NCBI GenBank assembly: GCA_021413675.1
Contig: JAIOQA010000557.1
Location: 1 to 63,828, forward strand
Direction of reading: 5' to 3'
Source: Deltaproteobacteria bacterium
Lineage (GTDB): Bacteria > Myxococcota_A > Polyangia > Haliangiales > Haliangiaceae
Length of the DNA: 63,828 bases
The number at the start of each line of letters is the position of its first letter. Positions within the stretch are counted from its first letter, which is position 1. This document shows, piece after piece, positions 11,952 through 21,005 of this stretch. The notes beneath the pieces were generated by a model. It saw only the letters and a list, made by a program, of their open reading frames with translations. It did not search any database and was not told where the DNA came from. Position numbers and translations under genes: made by a program.

Positions 11952-13508
11952 CTACGAGGAGGCCCGCGGCCAGCGCGCGAGGCAGCGCTCGGCCATCGCG
12001 GTGATCGTGAGGCTCGGGTTCACGCCGACGTCGTCGGGCGCGGCGGCGCCATCGACGACATAGAGCCCGGCGTGGCCGAACGCCTGATGATCGGCGTCGA
12101 GCACGCCGTCGTCGGGGCCGCGGCCGATCGCGCAGCCGCCGAGCACGTGCGCCGTGACCGCGCGGCCGAAGCGCCCGGCGAGTGCGAGCTCGAAGGCCTC
12201 GCCGCCGGTCGCGGCCGCGAGCGCGAGCGCGACCCGATCGGCGACCTCGAGCCGCGCCGGCGGGCGATCGCCGTCGGCGACGCTGGTCAGCCGCGGCGCG
12301 CCGCGCCACCACGGCCGGCGCCGCTCGAGGCGCAGCTCGCCGCCCCAGGTCTGCATCACCGTCAGCATCGTGACCCGCTTGTGCCAGTCGCGGCGCAGCG
12401 CGCGGCGGAGCGCGGCGACCGGCGCGAGCCGCCGTCGGCCATCGCGATCGATCCGCGTGGCCATGAGCCGCAGGAGGTCGTGCGCGGGCGGCAGGCGGTT
12501 CTGCGTGACGTGCGTGCGCTCGTCGGGGTGGAAGCGCGACGAGATCGCGACGCCGGTCGTGAGATCCGCCGGCGGCGCGGCGTGCTCGACGCCGACCAGT
12601 GCCTCGCCGTTGGTGCGCACGCGCTGGCCGAGGCGCGGCGACAGCCGGGGCAGGGTGCCGAGCTCGTCGCGGCAGCGCAGCAGCAGCTCGACCGTGCCGA
12701 GCACGCCGGCGGCGACCACGACCCGGGCCGCGGTCAGCGGGCGATGCGGTCGGCGCGTGAGCGGATCGACGCTGTCGACGCGGTAGCCGCCGGTGATCGG
12801 CGTGATCGCAGTGGCGTGGTAGCCCGTGCGCGCCTGGGCGCCGCGGCGCTCGGCGAGGTGCAGGTAGGTGAGATCGAGCGAGCTCTTCGCGCCGACCGGG
12901 CAGCCCGCGAGGCAGCGCCCGCACGCCGTGCACGCCGCGCGCGGCGGGCCCTCGCCGCCGAAGTACGGATCGGGATCGATCGCGCCGGGCCTGCCGAAGT
13001 GGATGCCGACCGGCGCGGGCGCGAGGCTGGCGCCGGCGCCGACCGCGGTCGCGGCGGCCGCGAGGTAACGATCCATCGCGCCCATCGTCGCGACCGGCGT
13101 GCGACCGAGCATGCGCGCGGCGGTCGCGTAGTGCGGCGCGAGCTCGACGCGCCAGTCGATCCCGGCGCGGCGCCATCCCGGCTGCGCGAAGGTCGCGGCC
13201 GGCGGCTCGAGGAGGACCGCGCCGTAGACCAGGCTGCCGCCGCCCCAGCCCACGCCTGCGAGCACCGCGAGATCGGGCAGCACGTGGGTCGCGAGGTAAC
13301 CGCCGAGGCGCAGGCCCGGCGCCCAGGCCAGGCGGCGCGGATCGCGGCTCGCGGCGTCGAAGTCGGCGCCGGTCACGCGCCGGCCCTGCTCGAGGACGAT
13401 CACGCGATAGCCCTTCTCGGCTGCGCGGAGCGCGGTGACCGCGCCGCCGAAGCCGCTGCCGATCACGAGCACGTCGGTGTCCAGCGTCACGCTCGCGTTC
13501 ATCGTCAT
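11952..13508 (-). CDS. GMC-family FAD oxidoreductase (cholesterol-oxidase-like)
   Basis: This is a 518-residue flavoprotein. The FAD-binding GSGFGG (17-22) is followed by LEQGRR. A glycine-rich VGWGGGSLVY and the C-terminal GMC block HVLGGCAIG...DDVGVNPSLTITAMAER are present. An inserted CTACGRCLAGCPVG near residue 195 resembles a ferredoxin-type cysteine motif and is common in cholesterol-oxidase/long-chain alcohol oxidase relatives, where it may bind a cluster. The substrate is probably a bulky alcohol or sterol. The start (ATG 13508) has GGAGGA at good spacing and overlaps the mannosidase-like gene by ATGA, so the two are coupled. No signal peptide is seen, so the enzyme should be cytoplasmic. 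Confidence 0.85.
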   Translation of the reverse strand: MTMNASVTLDTDVLVIGSGFGGAVTALRAAEKGYRVIVLEQGRRVTGADFDAASRDPRRLAWAPGLRLGGYLATHVLPDLAVLAGVGWGGGSLVYGAVLLEPPAATFAQPGWRRAGIDWRVELAPHYATAARMLGRTPVATMGAMDRYLAAAATAVGAGASLAPAPVGIHFGRPGAIDPDPYFGGEGPPRAACTACGRCLAGCPVGAKSSLDLTYLHLAERRGAQARTGYHATAITPITGGYRVDSVDPLTRRPHRPLTAARVVVAAGVLGTVELLLRCRDELGTLPRLSPRLGQRVRTNGEALVGVEHAAPPADLTTGVAISSRFHPDERTHVTQNRLPPAHDLLRLMATRIDRDGRRRLAPVAALRRALRRDWHKRVTMLTVMQTWGGELRLERRRPWWRGAPRLTSVADGDRPPARLEVADRVALALAAATGGEAFELALAGRFGRAVTAHVLGGCAIGRGPDDGVLDADHQAFGHAGLYVVDGAAAPDDVGVNPSLTITAMAERCLARWPRASS

Positions 13509-15913
13509 CGTGCTCCTCCGCGCGCCGGGATCACGCGCACCGAGATCACCGCGGCGGTCAGCGGGACCGCGACCGTGCCCTCGCTGACCGGCAGCGATGC
13601 GCGATCGCGCTCGAGGGCATCGCACAGCCACGCGCCAGCCAGCGGCGCGGGCCAGCGCAGCCGCGCGCTGCCGCGGACCGGATCGATCGCGCGGGTCGGC
13701 GCGATCAGCCGCACGATCACGCCATCGCCGCGCCATGCCGGCTTGATCGCGGCGATCGCGATCTCGGGCCGATCGATCTGCACGCCGGCGATCGCGGCTG
13801 GACTCGCGACCGCCGCGGCGAGCTCGCGCAGCGTCCGGGTCCGCGCGATCCGGTCGGCGAGGCGCTCGCCCGCGCGCACCCGCCGCAGCACGATCTGCGA
13901 TCGATAGGGCGCGCGATCGGCGCCGCGCACCGGAAACCCGACCAGCGGCAGCCAGCCATCGGCGCGCTCGCCGGTGGCGTGGCGGTGGACGATCCACCGC
14001 AGGCTGCCGTCGACGTCGGCGTGCACCGCCAGCGGCAGCGCCGACAGGATCGCGGTGCCTGCGCCGGTCGCGTCGACGACCTCGGCCAGGCCATCGGCGG
14101 CCCAGTAGGTCGGGGTGGTGGCCGCGGCGAACGGCCGATCGACCGAGCCGCCGGGCACCGCCATGCGCAGGCGCGCGCTGGTCGCGAGCTCGCCGCAGGT
14201 CGTGACGGTCCAGGTCGTGCGACGGCGCGGCGGTGCGGTGACCGCGACCTCGAGCTCGGGCTCGTCGTCGCGGATGACGAGCTCGATCGGCACGTCGCCG
14301 CCGGCGCGCGCCCGGATCATCACGCGCAGCGCGCCCTCGAGCTCGGCGACCTCGACCTGCGCCGGGCGATCGCGGGTGTCGGCGCGGCGCGCGAACGTCC
14401 CACCGGCCAGCTCGTGGCCGAGGCGCCAGAGGCCACCATCGTCGTGATACGCGCGCACGCCGAGGCTGCCAGGCGCCAGCCACGGCTGATCGCGGCGGCG
14501 ATCGCGCGCGCTGATCGCGCCACCGGCCATGGGATCGATCGCGATCGCGAGCTCCGCGGTCTCGATCGCGAGCTCGCCGCGCACCCAGCGCCAGCGCGGG
14601 CGCGAGGGCGCCGGCGGTCGCGGTCGCGCGCGGGGTGCCTCGGTGGCGCGGATCACCTGCGCGACCAGCGGCGCCTGCTCGCGCCGGACGATCGGGGCGC
14701 GCGACGTGCCGGTGACGAAGTCGTGGTGGTTCGCGACGACGGCGTCGTTCCACAGCGCGCGCACCGCGGCGGCGTGGGCGGCGTCGCCCGAGACCGCGGC
14801 CTGGGCCTCGGCGGCGAGCAGGCCCGCGACCATGCGCTGGTAGGCGGCCTTGAGCGCCGGGCGCGACGCCGGGAAGCCCATGAAGCACGGGTTGGGATCG
14901 AGCGCGATCACCGGCAGCGCGTCGCGGTGCGCCTCGACGAGCGCGAGGTAGTCGTCGAGGCCCGCGGTCAGCGTCCACACGCCGGTGGTCGGGTAGGCGC
15001 CGCGGTTGTAGCGCGCGAGGAGCGCGTCGAGGCGGCGCACCGGCGGCACGAAGTCGAAGCCGATCGGGCAGAGCAGGTACGGCGTGCGCGCGCGGGCCGC
15101 GAGATCGATCACCAGGCGATCGATGCGGCGCGCGACCGCGCGCTCGCCGCGCGACGCGATCGCCAGCGGCAGGCCCATCCACCGGGTCAGGCCGCGGTGC
15201 GCGATCAGATCGCCCTGGCCGTAGCCGAACGCGTGCCAGTGCGCGAGCACCTCGCCGCCGGCGGGATCGCGCCAGACCAGATCGAGCGAGCGCTCGTCGT
15301 CGAGCAGGCGCGCGGCGGTCGAGCCCGGTCGCGGGTACCGGCCGCGCGGCGCGCGATCACAGCCGGCGACGTGCATGCCATCGACGCGGGTGAACGCGAC
15401 GCCGTCGATGCCGAGCGCCGCGAGGAGGCTCGGCAAGAGCGGCGAGTGGCCGAAGCTGTCGGGCAGGTACGCGACCTGCGGCGCGAGGTCGAGCCCGCGC
15501 TCGGCCAGCCAGCGCGCGCCGACCAGGTAATCGCGCAGGATCGCCTCGCCGTGCGCGACCACGGTGTCGGGGCTGGTCACGCCGCCCCCGGCCAGGCGCA
15601 GCCGCCGCGAGGCCAGGTGGCGCACGAGCCGCGCGCGTGCCGCGGGTCGCGCGTCCCAGTACGCGCGCAGGAAGTACGTGCCCTCGACGCTGTAGATCCG
15701 CGCGGGCTCGGCGTCGAGCTCGTCGAGCGCGCGATCGAGGATGCGCGCGACGATGCGACCGTAGCCGCGCGCGCCGAGGAGCCAGCTGGGGTCCCAGTGG
15801 CTCGACTCGCAGAGGATGAGCACGCGCGCCGCGTCGGCGGGGATGCCGAGGCGCGCGTGCAGGTCGCGCGCGCGGTCGGCCGCGGTCGCGCCGGGGAGCC
15901 GGGCCGCGCTCAC
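13505..15913 (-). CDS. Glycoside hydrolase family 38-like (alpha-mannosidase-type) enzyme
   Basis: This is an 802-residue protein. The GH38 metal-site motif appears as SHWDPSW (38-44; the classical form is HTHWDREW), and YLPDSFGHSPLLPSLL holds the candidate nucleophile D152. A helical middle domain follows (NHHDFVTGTS fits the family His/Asp region), then a beta-sandwich C-terminal half. The GTG start overlaps the stop of the upstream porin gene (GTGA), and its stop overlaps the GMC oxidoreductase start (ATGA), so all three genes are translationally coupled. No signal peptide is seen, so it likely acts on an imported glycoside. The linkage is unknown; family alpha-mannosidase activity is inferred only. 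Confidence 0.8.
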   Translation of the reverse strand: MSAARLPGATAADRARDLHARLGIPADAARVLILCESSHWDPSWLLGARGYGRIVARILDRALDELDAEPARIYSVEGTYFLRAYWDARPAARARLVRHLASRRLRLAGGGVTSPDTVVAHGEAILRDYLVGARWLAERGLDLAPQVAYLPDSFGHSPLLPSLLAALGIDGVAFTRVDGMHVAGCDRAPRGRYPRPGSTAARLLDDERSLDLVWRDPAGGEVLAHWHAFGYGQGDLIAHRGLTRWMGLPLAIASRGERAVARRIDRLVIDLAARARTPYLLCPIGFDFVPPVRRLDALLARYNRGAYPTTGVWTLTAGLDDYLALVEAHRDALPVIALDPNPCFMGFPASRPALKAAYQRMVAGLLAAEAQAAVSGDAAHAAAVRALWNDAVVANHHDFVTGTSRAPIVRREQAPLVAQVIRATEAPRARPRPPAPSRPRWRWVRGELAIETAELAIAIDPMAGGAISARDRRRDQPWLAPGSLGVRAYHDDGGLWRLGHELAGGTFARRADTRDRPAQVEVAELEGALRVMIRARAGGDVPIELVIRDDEPELEVAVTAPPRRRTTWTVTTCGELATSARLRMAVPGGSVDRPFAAATTPTYWAADGLAEVVDATGAGTAILSALPLAVHADVDGSLRWIVHRHATGERADGWLPLVGFPVRGADRAPYRSQIVLRRVRAGERLADRIARTRTLRELAAAVASPAAIAGVQIDRPEIAIAAIKPAWRGDGVIVRLIAPTRAIDPVRGSARLRWPAPLAGAWLCDALERDRASLPVSEGTVAVPLTAAVISVRVIPARGGAR

Positions 15914-17343
15914 CACGACACGGTCATCCCGGTCGTGACGATCCAGTAGCCGCCGGCGTAGCGACCGGCGTTGAACGGATGGCGCGGCTGCGCGTCGGGC
16001 TCGGCGAGCGGCACCGGGACATCGGGTTGGATCGGTGGCGTGCTCGCGGGCTGATCGATCACGTGCACATCGGGGGAGATCAGCCGCGCGCCGCCGAGAT
16101 CGATCGCGACCTTGCCCAGGCGCAGGCCGATCCCGGCCGCCAGGGTCAAGCGCGCGCTGCCGTCGAGGTCGAGGCGGCGCCACGAGCTCGGCGCCGCGGC
16201 GCTGTCCCACGCGACGCCGGCGCGCAGCGCGATCGGCGCGGCGCGCAGCGTGTGCGAGCCGCCGACCCGCACCGACCAGACGTCGACGAGGCCGTGGCGG
16301 CTGACGCTCGCAGGCAACGGCATGCCGCTGATCGGATCGATGCCGTCGACGACGATCACGGTGTCGCGCGCCTCGCGCCAGTTCTCCCAGCGCACGTCGA
16401 GCTCGAGGTCGCTGGTCTCGCGGCCATCTGCGCGCGCGCTCGACCAGCGCAGCGCCGCGGTCGCGGTCTGCGGCAGGTTGAACGAGACGCACGCGGCCAG
16501 CGCCGCGGTGGTCCCGCCGCGCGCGCAGCGCGCCTGCGCGTCAGCGATCGGCGCGGGCGGCACGGCCACCGTCGGGCCGGCCACGCTGTGGGTGGTCCCG
16601 TGGGTGCGCACGCCCAGCGGCGAGGTCCACGCGGCCGCGAGGGTCACGCCGCCGCCGAGATCGAGCTGCAACCCGAGCCCGGCGGCGGGCACGAAGCGAT
16701 CGGTGCCGTCGATCGTCGAGGTGACATCGCGATCGGGGTCCTCCTCGGCGTTGCGCAAGCCCTGGCCGGCGCTCACCGAGTGGATCTGCGCGATGCCCCA
16801 CGACAGGCGCGCGCCGAGCCGCAGCCGCCCGCGCCGGATCGCCGCGCCGATCGAGGGCAGGGCGACCAGGCCGCGCTGCTCGATGGTGTCGTAGCGCGCG
16901 GGATCGGGCGCGCCGTCGGGCATCACCGTCGGAAACGAACGGCTGCCGTAGCCCTGCGGCGCGAGCAGGCCCGCGGCCCAGGTCACGCCGCCGATCGGCA
17001 CGGCGAGGACCGCGATCGGCACGGCCTGCGGGCCGCCCGCATGCGCCACGGTCGGGTAGGGCTGCCCGCTCCACGGTGCCGCGCCAGCGTACACGCCATC
17101 GCGGGTGAAGCGCTGCGCGAACCCGACCAGCGCGACCCCGAGGTGGAGCGCGCTGCGGCGCAGCCCGGCGAGGCCGGCGGGGTTGTACCAGAGCGCGGTC
17201 GGATCGTCGGCGCGCGCGACGAACGCACCGGCGCGCTGCGTGCCCTGGCTGCCGGGATCGCCGACGAAGTTGCCGCCGGCGCGCGCCGCGCTGGCCGCGC
17301 TGAAGACGGCGGTGACGATGGCGATTCGGACGCGGAGGGACAT
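15910..17343 (-). CDS. FadL/TodX (OmpP1)-family outer-membrane channel for hydrophobic compounds
   Basis: This is a 477-residue protein with a Sec signal (MSLRVRIAIVTAVFSAASAARAG) and the FadL N-terminal signature: GNFVGDPGSQGTQRAGAF, then ADDPTALWYNPAGLA (NPAG hatch motif). The rest alternates amphipathic strands and ends in Trp (TVSW), as expected for an outer-membrane barrel. FadL proteins pass fatty acids or other hydrophobic molecules. It is the first gene of a coupled operon with the GH38 enzyme and GMC oxidoreductase. ATG 17343 was preferred over an in-frame start 45 bp upstream because it gives a clean signal peptide. Confidence 0.85.
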   Translation of the reverse strand: MSLRVRIAIVTAVFSAASAARAGGNFVGDPGSQGTQRAGAFVARADDPTALWYNPAGLAGLRRSALHLGVALVGFAQRFTRDGVYAGAAPWSGQPYPTVAHAGGPQAVPIAVLAVPIGGVTWAAGLLAPQGYGSRSFPTVMPDGAPDPARYDTIEQRGLVALPSIGAAIRRGRLRLGARLSWGIAQIHSVSAGQGLRNAEEDPDRDVTSTIDGTDRFVPAAGLGLQLDLGGGVTLAAAWTSPLGVRTHGTTHSVAGPTVAVPPAPIADAQARCARGGTTAALAACVSFNLPQTATAALRWSSARADGRETSDLELDVRWENWREARDTVIVVDGIDPISGMPLPASVSRHGLVDVWSVRVGGSHTLRAAPIALRAGVAWDSAAAPSSWRRLDLDGSARLTLAAGIGLRLGKVAIDLGGARLISPDVHVIDQPASTPPIQPDVPVPLAEPDAQPRHPFNAGRYAGGYWIVTTGMTVSW

Positions 17344-17508
17344 GAGGACTTTCTCGTCGGCGACGCGCGCTGACCGATCCCGGCGCACCGGTGTTGCCAG
17401 GCGCGGGCCTGGCGCTCAATGGCGGCACCGGACAGCGCCGTGACCGCGCAGGCCAGGCCTCGGCGCGTGAAGCTCGAGCCCGCCCGAGACGAGCCTTGGT
17501 TCGCGCGG

Positions 17509-17550
17509 CATCGCCGCGGCCGGCCCGGTCATCGCCGCGGCCGGCCCGGT
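17509..17550. repeat. Two tandem copies of a 21-bp GC-rich unit
   Basis: The unit (CATCGCCGCGGCCGGCCCGG plus T) occurs at 17509-17529 and 17530-17550 in the 286-bp divergent gap between the FadL gene and the Cys-rich lipoprotein gene. Each copy contains the palindromes CCGCGG and CCGGCC-like cores. Replication slippage or a regulator site are both possible. Confidence 0.8.
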
Positions 17551-17629
17551 CATTGTCGATCGGCGTTCAGCGCGGCTATCTGGACGCGCTCGGCGACTCC
17601 GCCAGGGACGCCAGCGCGAGGAGGCCACG

Positions 17630-18568
17630 ATGACGATCGAAGGTTCGCAGGGGCGATGTCCGGTTCGCGGACGATCGCAGGTGATGCAGACGGCGCAGGT
17701 GTGGCGGCTGATGATCGCCGCGCTCGGCGCGGCGCTGTCTGGCTGTGCGTACTCGAACCCGGAGGCGCCGGCGGCGCCCGACCGACCCGACGCCGCGTTG
17801 CTGTCGAGCACGGCGGACGGCGGCAGCTGCCCGCCGCCGCTCGATCCGTCCACGCTCACCGCGTGCTGCCCGATGTACGGCGACGCGCACTGCGTCCCCG
17901 ACGATCGCGTGCCGGTCGCGCTGCGTGGCTCGCTGGAGGCGTGCGAGAGCGGCGGGCGCTGCGTGCCGGATCCGATCATCACCGGCGCGCCGGCCCGCAC
18001 GTGCACGTCGATCGGCGGGGTCGCGGGCGCGTGCACGTCCCTGTGCGTGACCCAGGTCGCGAACGCCGCCGCGGTGCTGCCGCAGGACATCTGCGAGGCC
18101 AGCGAGCGCTGCGCGCCGTGCGTGAACCCCACCGACGGCACGTCGACGGGCGCATGCGCGCCCGCCTGCACCGAGGGTGGCGATCCGGATCCCGGCACGG
18201 GCCCGGACGCGGGCGCGGCGAGCCGCTGTTGCAGCGGCTACGGCAGCTGCGTCGCGAGCGCGGTCGTCGGCGATCGCGCGGCGCAGCTCGGCGTCGACAC
18301 GTGCGTGCCGGATCAAGGCCTGGTCTGCGTGCCCGACGTCTACCTCGACGGATCGTTCACGCCGCCGTCGTGCCACACCGGCCTCATCTCGCTCTTGTTC
18401 GGCGATGCCTACAAGCCGGGCGCGTGCCTGCCGGCGTGCATCCCCGCGGTCCAGCAGGCGCTCTTCGTGGGTCAGGACGACTGCGGCGCGAACTTCCGGT
18501 GCCTGCCGTGCAAGAACCCCAGCTCGACCCCGGCGGGCCAGTCGACCGGCGCATGCGAGCCGATGTGA
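17630..18568 (+). CDS. Cysteine-rich lipoprotein with internal duplication
   Basis: This is a 312-residue lipoprotein. The signal peptide ends at lipobox LSGC (Cys39). After a short Pro/Ala linker there are two homologous Cys-rich modules: each opens with CC-x-YG and a CxxD/CVPD segment and ends with a near-identical tail (RCAPCVNPTDGTSTGAC in module 1, RCLPCKNPSSTPAGQSTGAC in module 2). A PDPGTGPDAG linker separates them. The many paired Cys suggest disulfide-bonded modules outside the cytoplasm. The ATG has GAGGAGG at ideal distance. The stop overlaps the next gene's GTG, coupling it to the GH31 enzyme, so a substrate-binding or anchoring role is plausible. No known domain was recognised. 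Confidence 0.75.
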   Translation: MTIEGSQGRCPVRGRSQVMQTAQVWRLMIAALGAALSGCAYSNPEAPAAPDRPDAALLSSTADGGSCPPPLDPSTLTACCPMYGDAHCVPDDRVPVALRGSLEACESGGRCVPDPIITGAPARTCTSIGGVAGACTSLCVTQVANAAAVLPQDICEASERCAPCVNPTDGTSTGACAPACTEGGDPDPGTGPDAGAASRCCSGYGSCVASAVVGDRAAQLGVDTCVPDQGLVCVPDVYLDGSFTPPSCHTGLISLLFGDAYKPGACLPACIPAVQQALFVGQDDCGANFRCLPCKNPSSTPAGQSTGACEPM

Positions 18569-20946
18569 GGTCGCTGCAGCGCTCACCTCCTCGCGGCCTC
18601 GCCCTCGCGCGCCAGGCGCTCGCCGAGTTGCTGCGCTCGCCGTCGCCCGCGTACGCGCGCGGCGGCGAACCGCGCCCCGCGATGCCGCTGCCCGCGCGCC
18701 TCGATCTCGACGCGATCGTCGCGTCGCTGCGCGGCGAGGCCCTCGAGATCGACGTCCGCACGCGCGCGCTCCACGGCCCGTGGACCTGGTTCGTGCGCGC
18801 GCCCCGTTCATCGGCGCCGCTCGAGCTCGGCGCACCGCGACCGATCGACGGCGGCGCGCGCCTGGTCCTCGACGCATCCGGCACCACCGCCGATCACGTG
18901 GGCCTGTCCTGGCCGCTCGCGCCCGGCGAGCGCATCGTCGGCCTCGGCGAGCGCACCGTCGGCGTCGATCTCCACGGCTGGCGCCTCGAGTGCTGGGCCG
19001 AGGAGGGCGCGATCGGCCTGGGCGAGACGATGTCGCCGATGCTCACCGCGCTCGGCGCGCCGTGGAACCCGTTCCCCAAGGGGCCGGCCGTCACCTACAA
19101 GCCAGTGCCGTGGCTGATCTCGTCGCGCGGCTACGCGATCTTCCTCGACACCACCGCGCCCGCGTTCTTCGACGTCGGCGCCAGCGACCCCGGCGAGCTG
19201 CGCGTCGAGGTCATGGCGACGCGGATCGAGATCGTCGTGCTGGTCGCACCGACGCCGGCCGCGCTGCTCCAGCGCCTGATCGAGCTCACCGACGGCAAGC
19301 CGCGCGGGCTGCCCGACTGGGCGCTCGCCCCCTGGCTCGACGCGCTCGGCGGCCAGCCGCGGGTCGAGGAGGTCGCGCGGGTCGCGCGCGCCGCGCGCAT
19401 CCCGTGCGGCGCGATCTGGTCCGAGGACTGGCAGGGCCTCGAGCGCAAGCCGTTCGGCGACAGCACGTGGAGCTACGACGCGATCTTCCCGGTCAAGCGC
19501 CGGCCCGATCGCGCGCTCTACCCGGCGCTCGAGACGATGATCGGCGATCTCCACGATCGCGGCTTCGCGTGGATGACCTACTACTATCCGTACGTCCCGC
19601 TCGGCGACGAGGACCACGCCGAGGCCAGCGCCGCTGGTCACTTCCTGCGCGATCGCGCGGGCGTGCAGTGCGTGATCCCGCTGTTCATGGACGAGGCCTC
19701 GCAGGTCGACCTCACCAACCCGGCGGCGCGCGCCTGGTACAAGGGCGAGCTGCGCCGCGGCCTCGCGCTCGGCGTCGATGGCTGGATGGCCGACTTCGGC
19801 GAGTACACGCCGATCGCCGCGGTCGCCCACGACGGCGAGCCCGGCCACCTCCACCACAACCGCTACCCGCGGCTCTGGGCCGGGCTTCACCGCGAACTGC
19901 TCGACGAGGCGCGCCCCGACGGTGAGGCGATGTTCTTCTCGCGCTCGGGCGCGCCCGGCCAGCAGCGCGACACGCCCCTGTTCTGGAACGGCGACTCGAA
20001 CACCGACTTCGAGCGCTGGGACGGCCTGCCCGGCAACGTCCGCGCGCTGCTCTCGGCCGGGCTCTCGGGCTTCTCGGTCTGGACCGTCGACATCGGCGGC
20101 TACACCTGCCTGATCACGCGCGGCCGCGACGCCGAGACCCTGGCGCGCTGGACCGAGCTGGGCGCGTTCCTGATCGTGATGCGCACCCACCACGGCACCC
20201 ACGTCCGGCGCTGCGTGCAGTTCGATCACGACGCCGCCACGCTCGCGCACTTCGCGACCTACGCGCGCTTCCACGCCGCGCTGTTCCCGCTGCGCCGCCA
20301 GCTGCTCGCCGAGGCGATCGCGACTGGCCTGCCGATCGCGCGGCCGCTCCTGCTCGAGTATCCGGACGATCCCGTCGCGTGGGCGATCGAGGATCAGTTC
20401 CTCCTCGGCGAGCTGCTGGTCGCGCCGGTGCTCGCGCGCGGCGCGCGCGGCCGCGAGGTCTATCACCCCGCGGGCCGCGACTGGATCGACGCGTGGTCGG
20501 GCGCGCGCACCGCCGGTGGCACGCGCGTCGATCGCGACGCGCCGGTCGGGCGCATCCCGCTCGCGATCGCCGCCGACGGCCTGGTGCCGACCTTCGACGC
20601 CCACGTCGACACCTTCGCGCGCCGCCCGCGGGTCCGCGATCCTGGCCTCGCCACCCTCGACGACGCCGAGCGCTGCCTCGCGCTGCTCGTCGGCCCCGAC
20701 TTCCGCGGCGCGCGCCGGCTCTACGACGGCACCGTTGTGACGTTCGTGTCCGGCGCGCTCGCCGAACCCGGGCCGCGCGCCGCGCGCGAGGCGCCGCACC
20801 CGCTGTTGCCGCCGGAGTTGCTCGACGCCTGGCGCTGCGTCGGCGCCGGCGTCGGCGCGACCGTCGCGGTGCCGTGGCCGGGCGGCGCGCTGCAGATCGT
20901 GTCGCCGCACGACCGCGCCGTGCGCGTATTCGCGCCGGTCGGCTGA
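18565..20946 (+). CDS. Glycoside hydrolase family 31 (alpha-glucosidase / sulfoquinovosidase-like)
   Basis: This is a 793-residue enzyme. The GH31 nucleophile block reads LGVDGWMADFGEYTP and the acid/base block TPLFWNGDSNTDFERWDGLPG, followed by SVWTVDIGGYT. These blocks are close to those of YihQ-type sulfoquinovosidases as well as other GH31 enzymes, so the substrate is open. The N-terminal beta domain carries GERIVGLGERTVGVDLHGW, a typical family segment. The GTG at 18565 overlaps the lipoprotein stop (GTGA). There is no signal peptide, so it acts in the cytoplasm unless exported by another route. Confidence 0.85.
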   Translation: MRSLQRSPPRGLALARQALAELLRSPSPAYARGGEPRPAMPLPARLDLDAIVASLRGEALEIDVRTRALHGPWTWFVRAPRSSAPLELGAPRPIDGGARLVLDASGTTADHVGLSWPLAPGERIVGLGERTVGVDLHGWRLECWAEEGAIGLGETMSPMLTALGAPWNPFPKGPAVTYKPVPWLISSRGYAIFLDTTAPAFFDVGASDPGELRVEVMATRIEIVVLVAPTPAALLQRLIELTDGKPRGLPDWALAPWLDALGGQPRVEEVARVARAARIPCGAIWSEDWQGLERKPFGDSTWSYDAIFPVKRRPDRALYPALETMIGDLHDRGFAWMTYYYPYVPLGDEDHAEASAAGHFLRDRAGVQCVIPLFMDEASQVDLTNPAARAWYKGELRRGLALGVDGWMADFGEYTPIAAVAHDGEPGHLHHNRYPRLWAGLHRELLDEARPDGEAMFFSRSGAPGQQRDTPLFWNGDSNTDFERWDGLPGNVRALLSAGLSGFSVWTVDIGGYTCLITRGRDAETLARWTELGAFLIVMRTHHGTHVRRCVQFDHDAATLAHFATYARFHAALFPLRRQLLAEAIATGLPIARPLLLEYPDDPVAWAIEDQFLLGELLVAPVLARGARGREVYHPAGRDWIDAWSGARTAGGTRVDRDAPVGRIPLAIAADGLVPTFDAHVDTFARRPRVRDPGLATLDDAERCLALLVGPDFRGARRLYDGTVVTFVSGALAEPGPRAAREAPHPLLPPELLDAWRCVGAGVGATVAVPWPGGALQIVSPHDRAVRVFAPVG

Positions 20947-21005
20947 TCAGCCGTGACCGCGCCGATCGCGCACCGCGCGCGTGCGCGATCGCCTATCGTG
21001 GAGGG

